Below are positions 26,445-35,104 of a stretch of DNA of 64,000 nt, one piece after another. Both the position numbers and the translations under genes were made by a program. Numbering within the stretch: the first letter of the stretch is position 1; the number at the start of each line of letters is the position of its first letter. The notes below the pieces were generated by a model. That model was not told the origin of the DNA and ran no database searches. It saw nothing but the letters and a program-made list of their open reading frames with translations. Source of the stretch: Oscheius onirici (Eukaryota; Nematoda; Chromadorea; Rhabditida; Rhabditidae); assembly GCA_932521025.1 (NCBI GenBank), contig OW051472.1, forward strand, positions 5,270,001-5,334,000, given 5' to 3'.

Positions 26445-27561
26445 CTACTCTGTCTTCATTCTGAAAGGGAAAATTTGAATAAGAAGTCTAAGATGTTGCT
26501 TACTTTCTTTTGTCCGACAGTGCTCGCAGAACGCGGTTGCCCGAAAGGAAGGCGATGGCTCCGACGATGGCCAGATATTTGAGTGTTTCGAACATGTTCA
26601 GCTGGAGCCAGAAGACGACGTACAGACCGAAGACGGCTAGAAATTTAGGCATTTTGAAGTCACGTTTGAGCAGAACAAACCTGTCAGACTTATGTGGAAG
26701 ATGGGAACCCAGATGGAGGTAGGCATGTTGCCAAAATTGATGCCAATGCGAAGCCATGCGATGACGAGAAGACCAAGAGGAGCGAGGCAGATGAGAGCGA
26801 AAGCCGTGGAGGTGACTGCTGAGGGGCGTTCTTCGGGCTCGCGGAACTGGTGTTCAATTTCCTTCAGAGGCTCGTAGAAGACTTGTTGACTTTTGGGCAC
26901 CACAGGAGCGGGTACGGAAGGAATGGTCAGTTTGATGTCGGCCTAGACGCAATGTTTCGAAAGTAAGAAAGACAAATAGGCCTTACAAAGACAAAGTTGA
27001 ACGGATTCTTCATGAGAGCGTCACCTGAAACGAATCGGACAAAGTATTTGCCGGAAAGTCCGTCGAGATCTTTGTAAGCCTTGGATAGAACCTGAATTTT
27101 TGCATGGTTTTAACAAAAATTCGAGTAAACTTACAATCTCAAGCTTATATTCGCCATTGCTGGCGTAGTCAAAGACGAAAATGTTCTCATTGCCCAACTC
27201 GTGTGTGAAAATTGCGAAAACTTGGTGCGCTCTGAAGAATTTGTCGGTGGCCTTGTTTTTCAGTGTTGCTGTGACGTAGATTCTCTTCGCCTGATCAGCT
27301 TCCAGGACTTTTCCCAGCTTGGAGAAGGCTGCAACGCTGAAATTGAGCTATAAAGTTATTACAAGGACAGAAAACTGACGATTCAAGATTGGCGGAATTT
27401 GGGGTATCGTCTTTCTCTAGAATTCCAATCTTGAGGCTTTCCAAAGAAACATCTACGACGGCGGGCTTAGTGGGAGCCTTCTCAGCTACTTTTTCGGCAG
27501 TCTGTTCCGCTGCCGACGCCAGCACAAGAACTGCTGACAGAAGAACGATAGCAGGCTTCAT
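26445..27561 (-). CDS. RPN2: Oligosaccharyltransferase subunit RPN2/Swp1, short form
   Basis: 299 aa in six exons: 27380-27561, 27135-27336, 26987-27091, 26681-26942, 26504-26636, 26445-26460. An N-terminal signal peptide (MKPAIVLLSAVLVLASAA) is followed directly by what corresponds to the C-terminal half of ribophorin II. This has a luminal beta-rich segment (FRAHQVFAIFTH, EYKLEIVLSKAY, GKYFVRFVSGDA), then EPEERPSAVTS and three to four membrane segments ending FETLKYLAIVGAIAFLSGNR. Human RPN2 is 631 aa and yeast Swp1 286 aa, so this is a Swp1-sized form. Role: subunit of the ER complex that transfers N-glycans to nascent proteins. It is the first gene of a possible three-gene transcription unit. 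Confidence 0.88.
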
Positions 27562-27840
27562 CTTACCTAAAAGAATGCAGTTTTATTTGCTTTATGTACT
27601 TGAAAGGAGTTATTGCGAAGAAAAAAAATGAAATACGATTGCGGAAACAAACAAAATTTGTACTAGTACTCAAACAATTTTCATACGTGTCGGAGATAAC
27701 CTTGAATCGTGGTAGGACCCAGCGTTCAGTCCTTTAACTTTCGGCATGGATGGTAGTAGAACAGAAGTGTTCTCGAAGAAATACAAAGTGCGAAAAAAAG
27801 GCGTAGAACTGGATATAAATAGATTTGAAAACCCTACATA
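27562..27840. other. Upstream region of RPN2
   Basis: TTCTTTTAG just before the ATG (with GTAAG between) looks like a splice or trans-splice acceptor. I see no other gene here. Confidence 0.4.
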
Positions 27841-28186
27841 TGTGGCAGTTGAAATTGCAGTTGACCGGCCGTTGACATTGACCGGAAATTCTTTATTTTC
27901 GGTTTTTTATTTATTTTTTCCATTTTTTTTCTATCAAAATAGATAGATTGATTCATCCTCATCTTTTAAGACCAAAACCAGCCGTATATATGAGCTAAAA
28001 GCTTAGCTAAGCCCAAAACAATCAACCATGGCTTGTGAAATTGTTTTCAAGTCTATTTTTTCGATTTTTTTTCGGTCGTTTTGGTATCAAAACGTTCCAA
28101 ATAGGATATTCTACAATAATAAAAAATAAATAAAATCAAAAAAATATCCGGTCAATATCAACGGCTGGTCAATTTCAATTGCAACA
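27841..28186. mobile_element. 346-bp MITE flanked by TA
   Basis: The inverted ends are TGTGGCAGTTGAAATTG on the left, with the right end on the opposite strand reading TGTTGCAATTGAAATTG. Both continue with a GACC-GGCCGTTGA-ATTGACCGG-type string. TA dinucleotides flank both sides (27839-27840, 28187-28188), the hallmark of Tc1/mariner-type insertion. The terminus resembles the end of the insert at 31737. Confidence 0.75.
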
Positions 28187-28641
28187 TATACACGGGGAGC
28201 AAAATGAAAGATTTTGATAATAAATATTCAATTCAATTCAATTTATTACGATTTCAACGAATTCACGTGTCGCAGTTTATACTGATCCCATTGACGCGGT
28301 TCCTCTCTCGCTAATCTCGACCAATTCTGTCCTATTAGGGTGCGTCATAAGTATTTGAAAACCATTCATAACATTTTCCTTTTTCTGGCAAACTCGGTTC
28401 CAAAATTTAGGTCTAGCTTAGGCCGAATTAATAGGCTATATAAGAGACCTGGATACTCATCTCCTGAGAACAGTGAACGGTTTAAGTTTCGATCAAAACA
28501 ATTTCGCCCATAACTCTTCAGGGTTGCATCCTACAAAAAAGTTGTCAACTACAATAATTATCACCTCAGAAAGACGAGTATTTTGCTTTTTTGAAAAAGA
28601 CTTTCGAGTTTGGGAACACCCCTAAACTGAAAATGTCCGAA

Positions 28642-28692
28642 TGGCGCAGTGGGTTTGGAAAATTCACACTGGAGCGACCAGGGTACGAATCC
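28642..28692 (+). other. tRNA-like A and B boxes in the left arm of the foldback element
   Basis: TGGCGCAGTGG (28642-28652) fits the Pol III A-box and GGTACGAATCC (28682-28692) the B-box, spaced 40 bases apart. No full cloverleaf forms: the acceptor stems do not pair. This is a tRNA-derived relic or an internal promoter, not a functional tRNA gene. Confidence 0.55.
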
Positions 28693-28950
28693 GCCGTGAG
28701 CAAATCTTTTTGTTTTTTAACAGTAGCATTTCACTGGCCTAAATATCACCCTGTAAAATATCAGCTCCATATGTTTTGAAATAAAGGCTAGGGAACGACT
28801 TTGAGTCGCAAATTTCAGCATGTATCCCACCTCATTGTGATTTTTTGAGCTCGAAATTGATTTTTTGTGAAAATTACTGAACCGTTTGAACTGTTATTTA
28901 GGCCAGTGAAATGCTACTGTTAAAAAAAAACAAAAAGATTTGCTCACGGC

Positions 28951-29001
28951 GGACTCGTACCCTGGTCGCTCCAGTGTGAATTTTCCAAACCCACTGCGCC
29001 A
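28951..29001 (-). other. Mirror A and B boxes in the right arm of the foldback element
   Basis: The reverse complement of the left-arm boxes: A-box complement at 28991-29001, and B-box complement at 28951-28961 with one changed base (GGTACGAGTCC). If active, the two promoters would converge toward the centre and give complementary transcripts. Confidence 0.5.
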
Positions 29002-29672
29002 TTCGGACATTTTCAGTTTAGGGGTGTTCCCAAACTCGAAAGTCTTTTTCAAAAAAGCAAAATACTCGTCTTTCTGAGGCGATAATTATTGTAGTTGACA
29101 ATTTTTTTGTAGGATGCAACCCTGAAGAGTTATGGGCGAAATTGTGTTTTGATCGAAACTTAAACCGTTCACTGTTCTCAGGAGATGAGATATCCAGGTC
29201 TCTTATATAGCCTATTAATTCGGCCTAAGCTAGACCTAAATTTTGGAACCGAGTTTGCCAGAAAAAGTTATGAATGGTTTTCAAATACTTATGACGCACC
29301 CTAATATTTCACTGGTGAAGCAGTCACTCCACCGTGGCTTCGGTCGTCCAATAGGCCTGACAGCTCTCCATGGCCTCCATTCTAGCACTCTTCTAGTCCA
29401 CGTATCTTTTTGAGCCACTTTTCTAGCAAAATCCCATTTTCTTCTAGCCCATTTCTCTCTTATATCCGTCACTTTCGTCCTCTCCATTAGCCAGTCGTTC
29501 GTTCTCCTATGAAGTAAAGTTACTCCTAAGAATCTTCTCAGCATCTTCCTCTGTGCCACCACAAGTTTCTCACTATCACGTTTCCGTAGCGTCCAAGTTT
29601 CTCCCGCGTAAAGAAGAGCCGGTTCAATGCAATAGTTAAACACTTTCCTCTTGTGACACATGGACACATTCT

Positions 29673-30077
29673 GGTAATACTATTACAGGCACCCCCTCCA
29701 TTCAAATATTTTGGCGCGCAAGCCATAAATTGACTAAATTCGCGTTTTTAACCATTTTTCCAGTATTATTTCACGTTCTAGTTGCTTTTATCGAACGCAG
29801 CATCAAAAACTACCCCTTGGGTGAGGGTCCAATCGAATAAAATAGTGAAAAATCTAGAGAAACTCTCGGGGGGTGCAATATGTTAGCGATGTTGCTTATT
29901 CTGAAGTATTTCGCCTAATTTTTCAAGTATTTCGGCATCCTAGAGGTTATAATTGACGCCGAGTTCGATAAACACATCTAGAACGTGAAAAAATAACGGA
30001 AAAGTGGTGAAAATCCCGATTTCACACATTGCGCGCCAAAATATTTAAATGGAGAGGGTGCCTGCTATAGTATTACC
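29673..30077. mobile_element. MITE with GGTAATACT termini, copy 2, with 8-bp target duplication
   Basis: A 405-bp element with inverted ends GGTAATACTATTACAGGCAC / GGTAATACTATAGCAGGCAC. The 8-bp duplication CACATTCT flanks it at 29665-29672 and 30078-30085. It sits in the LINE reverse-transcriptase region; removing it restores the frame through NVSMCHKRKV. Confidence 0.9.
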
Positions 30078-30767
30078 CACATTCTTGCTGGTCAACAGTT
30101 GGTAGAATCTGCTGAAGCTCCTCCAGGCTGCTCGAATCCGCCTTATGATTTCGAGTGATGTGTTCCTGTCGAATGAGATACGTTGACCGAGGTATATGGC
30201 ATCATTTCGGTATTAGATACGTATTTCATCTACTTTGATGGCCGTCGGGTATCTGTTTGTGAGCACATGTGTCTTGTCCAGGTTCAGCTCGAGACCAACT
30301 TGTTTGCTGGCGTCGCTTAGGCTCTGTAGCATCCTCTGAGCAGTAGCAGCAGATGTTGCAACCAACACGACATCGTCAGCAAAGCGGAAATTCGATAGCC
30401 ACTGGCCTTGGATGTTTATCCCTGTTTTGTTCCAATCCGGGTTCCGGAAGACTGATTCCAGGGTTGCTGAGAACAGAGTTGGGGAGATGGTGTCGCCCTG
30501 TCTTACACCTCTTTGGACATCTAACTCAACCATTCCACCTACAGTGCTAACTTTTTTTACAATATTTTTTGTAAATTTTTATTTTTTTCTTCTAACATCT
30601 CAAGTTTTCGAGCATTTTGACTCCAAAACGACCTCTGACGGAATCTTACACGTTTTGTTTGAAGGAGAAATTTTATTGAAAACAACGATAAGCAGCAACA
30701 AAGCGAAGATTGTTTCTTTGGCAGGAGCACTTCTTCGTGTCGCATAATGTAGAACAGGAACAGCGTG

Positions 30768-31241
30768 TTACTCCTTGGTTACCAGTAATTGAATCTTCGG
30801 CTTCAGTTGGTTTCTTGAAAACCAATTGGGCAGAATTCCGTTCTTCGTACCAATCCTAGACAATACTTTTTACAAAAATTTCGTAGAGACTAACCCATAA
30901 AAACAATCCTTCTCATCAGAACAGTCGACTCGGATCAGACGAAACTTTGGAGCGTCCTGGTTAGTCTATAGCAGAAACGAAGAGAATTGAAGGAAAAATA
31001 GAGACTCTCACATTTGTCGAAGAGCGCTGCGTCCATTTTTGCTCCATCTGCATTTCTTGCAGCCCTTGTCGACTCGTCTTAGTCGCTTTTCGATCTTCTT
31101 CCGGCAGTTTTAAGTTCTGAAAACAAGATAAAAATAAAACAACATTTGACTAACCGAATTGCTTTGTTCCTCGGCTTCATTGGATCGGTTCTCGTCGTCT
31201 TCTAGACGTTCATCAGCTTTGGTTGCAGATTTAGACGTCAT
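30768..31241 (-). CDS. Four-exon gene of unknown function nested in the LINE
   Basis: 116 aa from exons 31155-31241, 31012-31116, 30895-30965 and 30768-30855. All introns (36-46 nt) have GT..AG with strong acceptors, and the exon sum is a multiple of three. The N-terminal two thirds are charged and low in hydrophobics (ADERLEDDENRSNEAEEQ; KATKTSRQGLQEMQMEQKW). The C-terminal third looks folded (APKFRLIRVDCSDEKDCFYG, then ILPNWFSRNQLKPKIQLLV). There is no signal peptide or membrane segment; I infer a cytosolic or nuclear protein. A poly(A) signal on the minus strand lies near 30671. I do not recognise the family. It lies within sequence that replaces a piece of the LINE reverse transcriptase, in the same orientation. 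Confidence 0.65.
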
Positions 31242-31614
31242 CTTGTTGCCTAAAGTATAGAAAATGAAAAAAAGCTAAAAGAATAAAGACTGGGGCGTTG
31301 AAAATCGTACAACAGCAAGAAAACTGTGAAAAAAGGCATTGGAAACGTCTGTAAGAACATAAATGAGGGCCCAACAGCATAAATAATCGAATAAAACTCG
31401 AAAAAATGAGCATTATAGACAGACTCGCCCGAAAATTTTGTAAAAACGTAGAAAACGCAGATGCTGGTACTGAGGACCTAGTTTGAATTTCGTTTTGGTG
31501 TCAAAATGCTTGAAATTTAGTCTCTTTTTCATATGAAAGAAAATGAAATGGGAATAAACGAGGGAAAATACGATAAAAACGTAGAAATCATCGAGAAAAT
31601 GAAAAAAAAATGAA

Positions 31615-31737
31615 AATCAATTTGAACTAGTTGAAATCAATTTGAACGTATCGAAATAAATTTACACTAGTTCAAATTGAAAAATCAATTTGAACTAGTT
31701 CATTTCAATTTGAACTGAAAATCAATTTGAACTGCAA
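31615..31737. repeat. Short repeats of TCAATTTGAACTAGTTCAAA at the edge of the LINE insert
   Basis: Self-complementary units of about 20-25 bases built from TCAATTTGAACT, GAACTAGTTC and AGTTCAAATTGA recur up to the junction with LINE sequence at about 31737. The last bases, read on the minus strand, start TGTTGCAGTTCAAATTGA, like the ends of the MITE at 27841-28186. Confidence 0.7.
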
Positions 31738-33125
31738 CATATACTTTGCTGGAACTCCTTGGGCATATAGTTACTCCCATACAGCGCTGTGTTCAATCAT
31801 ATAAAATGCCTTTTTGAAGTCGATGACGACGAGGAAGAGCGGCAGATTGTACTCCTGACATCTTTGAATGAGCTCGTTCAGCACCAGGATGTGGGGGGAC
31901 GTAGAAAAACCTTTCCGGAAGCCTGCCTGATCTGGTGTCTGATTGAAATTGAGAGTTCTCGACATCCTATCGCCAATTATCGAAGTAAGAACCTTGTATA
32001 TTGCAGACATCAGAGCGATGGGCCGGTAGTTTTTAGTCTCTAGTGCACTCCTTTTTTTGAAAAGCAGTTGAACCGTGGAGTCAGCCAGGGAATCGGGAGT
32101 TTCCTCTTCTTCAAGAATCGTGTTGAACAGGAAAGCTAGAGGGGTCGCAATAGTTTCCTTGACTGTGCGCAACATGTCGTTCGTTACCTTATCCGGTCCT
32201 GGACTCTTTCCTACCTTCATCTTGCTGATAGATTTTATGACTTCCTCTGGTAGAATGGGGGGCACCTCTTCGTCATAGTTCATTTGCGGTAGTTGTCTTG
32301 GATTCCTCGCTTTATATAGATCGTTATAAAAATCTCAAATGAACCAGAGATCCGCTGGTGATGAACGAATCGTACCATTAACATCTGCCAATTGAGTGGG
32401 TTTGGATCTGGTGACAGTGTTGGAAGCCAGAGCTTTTATCATATTTCTCCCAAGAACCACCGCATCATGAACCCGTCGAAAGTGCTTTGAGCTAAGGTCA
32501 TCTTTGAGCGACTGTCGAAGAGCTTTGTTGATGATAGTAAACTCAACTCTTGTCCTTGCGTGTTAGGCCGAGACTGAAGTTGATGTCGCTTCTGGTACAG
32601 GTCCTTAGTTCGGAAGGAGAGGAAATCCTCCTTTGGCGTTGAAATAGAAGAGATGGTTGCAGCCAGACTCATTGTCTTACGTAGAACATCGTATCTTGCT
32701 AGATTGCGGTCGACAGACATCTGTTCCATTGCGTACGAGAACAGCTGTTTGTTCAACGTTGACTTCCTGTTGAATTTCCGCCTGTACTCTTTCTTGTCTG
32801 TGAATTGCATCTTCGACAGAAGCAGACGGTGATCAGATGTATAGGGAAAATTGGCAATGATCTCAACGCCTTTGGAGATGGTCTTGTCCGGTGACAGGAA
32901 GTAGTCTATACAGTTTCGTGTCTCCATGTTGGGTGAGATCCATGTCCATTTGCGGCTCGGTCGGTTGTAGAAGAAGGTATTCATAGCAAACAACTCGTGC
33001 TATTGGCAAAAATCGACAAGTAGGTGACCTCGGCTGTTACGCTCTCCAATTCCAAAGGGGCCAATAAAAGTCTCGTCATCTTCTTTGCTTCCAACTTTAG
33101 CGTTCATATCGCCCAGGATAATATA

Positions 33126-33890
33126 CCTTCTCATAATAAATATGAGAAGGTGAAAATAACTTTCGACTGAAATCAAAAGTTGGAATAGTTTCGTACATAC
33201 CAGGGTTGGGCGAGCTTTTACTGCGGCGGGTTGCGATTTTTCTACATAAAATCCACCCCCGCGAGTTTATGTTTCTGATGGTCGGGAAATGCTCCTTCAA
33301 GCGACGGCAAAGAGGCTCATGGGATAAAATCTGTTTGCGACTCTCTCGTGCAGCTTCAGCGTATATTATCCTGAAAAAGGGTCCCCTAAAAGACTTTTCA
33401 TGGATTCTTCTTTAGGAAAACCTTTTCAATGACCCCCTTATTCAGGGACTCCCACTTTTTAGAGAGACTTTTTTTAGAGACCCCTTCTTAGAAAACCCTT
33501 TAAAAACATGAAAAAGAATACCTGAAAAAAAAAAGTATTTTCCCTATCGTTGCCTATTGTTTCCGATTCTCCAGATTTAGCAGGCGAGAAGGACATGTTA
33601 ACATTTCACTGAAAGACCGAACTATTCAGAAGAAAGACTAGAAAGAAAGATTCCGTGAGAATGTGAGAAGGATGACTGAGCTCCCGGACATCCAAACATA
33701 GAAACTGAATGTGATGAATACGATAGGTAGTCCAAAGCCATGACTGAATGATTCGTTGTCTTGAGACGAGGAAACGATCTGCGAGAAACTACACGTGGTT
33801 GCGTCAGGCAAGACCTGGATTCGAGCCATGGAACGAACGTCTTTTATATAGTCAACAAAAATGTAAATGGACTGACGACGAATTTTTATT
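33126..33890. other. Intergenic, no gene recognised
   Basis: The sequence contains scattered stop-rich frames and simple repeats (AGACTTTTTTTAGAGACCCC-type). No homology to known genes is visible. Confidence 0.4.
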
Positions 33891-33895
33891 GCGAT

Positions 33896-34540
33896 CTATT
33901 GAACGAGTTGATAGTTGTACTTCTCGAATTTGTCCCGAACCGCGATATAGGGCATATTGATGACATCGAAGAGATAGCTAGAAGCCGGGTAGAACGGCAC
34001 GAAGGCGACAGCCAGCAGTCCCAGTTTGATGCGATCCAGACTCGACTCGGGACAGACTCTTCCGTAGAGATATTCGGCCGTGCTGAAGGCCCCAAACAGG
34101 ATCCAGTAGCGAAGCCAGTACACTTCGTCCTTTTGACTTTTCGCGTTGACTGCCTGAAGAGTGCATAGCGTCGGAATTACTATGCTCAAGAGAACGATGA
34201 CCGTACTCATGAAATGACCGCGGAGGAGCAGAAATGCCAAAAGAGCCGACAAGGTGAAAAAGATCTGTTCTCTCCGAAACCCAGAGACCCGTTCCAACTC
34301 ATTCCATCGCGACGTCTCGTCGTAGAGAAAGTTGTGCACGATGGTAGCAATCCGATCCGAGTTAACGTCTTGCCAGCTGTTGATCAGACGCACTTTGACT
34401 GGCTTCGAGACCGGAATCGGCATCATACAGTCCGAGATGGCGGTGCAGAGACGGCTCAGAAAGGAAGAAGAATTCGGAGTTTTGGCCGTCTGCGGTGGTG
34501 GTGTCGTGGTAGATGCCGGCTTCAGAATTGTGTCAGACAT
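33896..34540 (-). CDS. REEP5/6-YOP1-like ER membrane-shaping protein (TB2/DP1/HVA22 family)
   Basis: 214 aa in a single exon, while nearly all neighbours are split. The family core is clear: two hydrophobic hairpins (EQIFFTLSALLAFLLLRG; FMSTVIVLLSIVIPTLCTLQ), then the signature VYWLRYWILFGAFSTAEYLY and a second membrane block (LGLLAVAFVPFYPASSYLFD) ending IAVRDKFEKY. A Pro/Thr-rich N-terminus precedes it. Known role: wedge-shaped proteins that curve tubular ER. AATAAA (complement of 33885-33890) lies 6 bases past the stop. The intronless state could mean a retrocopy, but the frame is intact. Confidence 0.88.
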   Translation of the reverse strand: MSDTILKPASTTTPPPQTAKTPNSSSFLSRLCTAISDCMMPIPVSKPVKVRLINSWQDVNSDRIATIVHNFLYDETSRWNELERVSGFRREQIFFTLSALLAFLLLRGHFMSTVIVLLSIVIPTLCTLQAVNAKSQKDEVYWLRYWILFGAFSTAEYLYGRVCPESSLDRIKLGLLAVAFVPFYPASSYLFDVINMPYIAVRDKFEKYNYQLVQ

Positions 34541-35104
34541 TGTGTGCCGAGAGCGCGCTGGACAAGTCGTCTGGTGAGTGCCCCTTGGCCAATAATAATT
34601 GTGTTTTTGAGTTGTTTAAAAAAGTTTTCTTTTAGAAAGTAGTTATTGAAAGTTTATGAAATGCTCGCTATAATTGTTTACAATATACATAGATTGTTCT
34701 ATTGAAAGGCGCATCCACTTTGTTAGGCCACTTCGCGATTTCGGAAAGATACCTCATTCTTGTTGTGAATGAAATCTTTTTTCCGAAGCCGCGAACTGCT
34801 GAAGTGCAATAATATCCAAGCCCCAGTTTTCAGTATGACAAAAACATTTTAAGCTCTGCGATGTTTTGCAAAGTTGTAAAGCGCATCAAATACTACTGCA
34901 AACGTGGAAAGTGTAAGAGTTATTTAGAAAACTGAGGTTTCTTCTCAAAGTCACGAAAGTCGAAAAATGTCGGAAGGGGGGGGGGGGGCTAAATATACTC
35001 TCGCCTACTGGAATATGTGAACAGAAACAATTAAATTCATCCAAAATACTCGTAACAGTTAAAAAGCACTGAGATCACTGTACATACAGACTCGTATAGT
35101 CGTC
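34541..35104. other. Intergenic region with a 13-G run and a palindromic repeat copy
   Basis: Bases 34976-34988 are all G. Bases about 34855-34945 are a copy of the short GCAAAGTTGTA repeat seen in many introns here. No gene is seen. Confidence 0.5.

Larger units (their letters stand above)
28335..29304. mobile_element. Foldback mariner-like element with about 400-bp inverted arms
   Basis: The ends are TTAGGGTGCGTCATAAGTAT, inverted on the right, with TA on both sides (28333-28334, 29305-29306). The arms (about 28335-28744 and 28895-29304) are nearly identical inverted copies. Removing the element and one TA rejoins the LINE reading frame, proving it inserted into the LINE. The arms contain tRNA-like promoter boxes. 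Confidence 0.9.
28200..33125 (-). mobile_element. RTE-type LINE relic with nested insertions
   Basis: Reading the minus strand from 33125: the C-terminal part of an exo-endonuclease (YIILGDMNAKVG; NCIDYFLS; TSDHRLL), a linker, reverse transcriptase fingers/palm (VGKSPGPDKVTNDML; NYRPIALM; QAGFRKGFST; VIDFKKAF), then after a break VQRGVRQGDTISP and FADDVV (the catalytic FADD box), and finally the thumb/C-terminal region (CIEPALLYAGETWTL; WARRKWDFA). The 3' end carries an ATTGA-type tail at about 28235. It is 5'-truncated and interrupted at 28335-29304, 29673-30077 and about 30545-31737, with stops and frame changes. It is dead but recognisable. Confidence 0.9.

Noticed and set aside
28642-28692. 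Functional tRNA gene
   Set aside because: The A and B boxes are present, but acceptor and anticodon stems do not pair.
28591-28779. Short plus-strand frame in the foldback arm
   Set aside because: It falls inside the inverted repeat and overlaps the tRNA-like boxes; no gene features.
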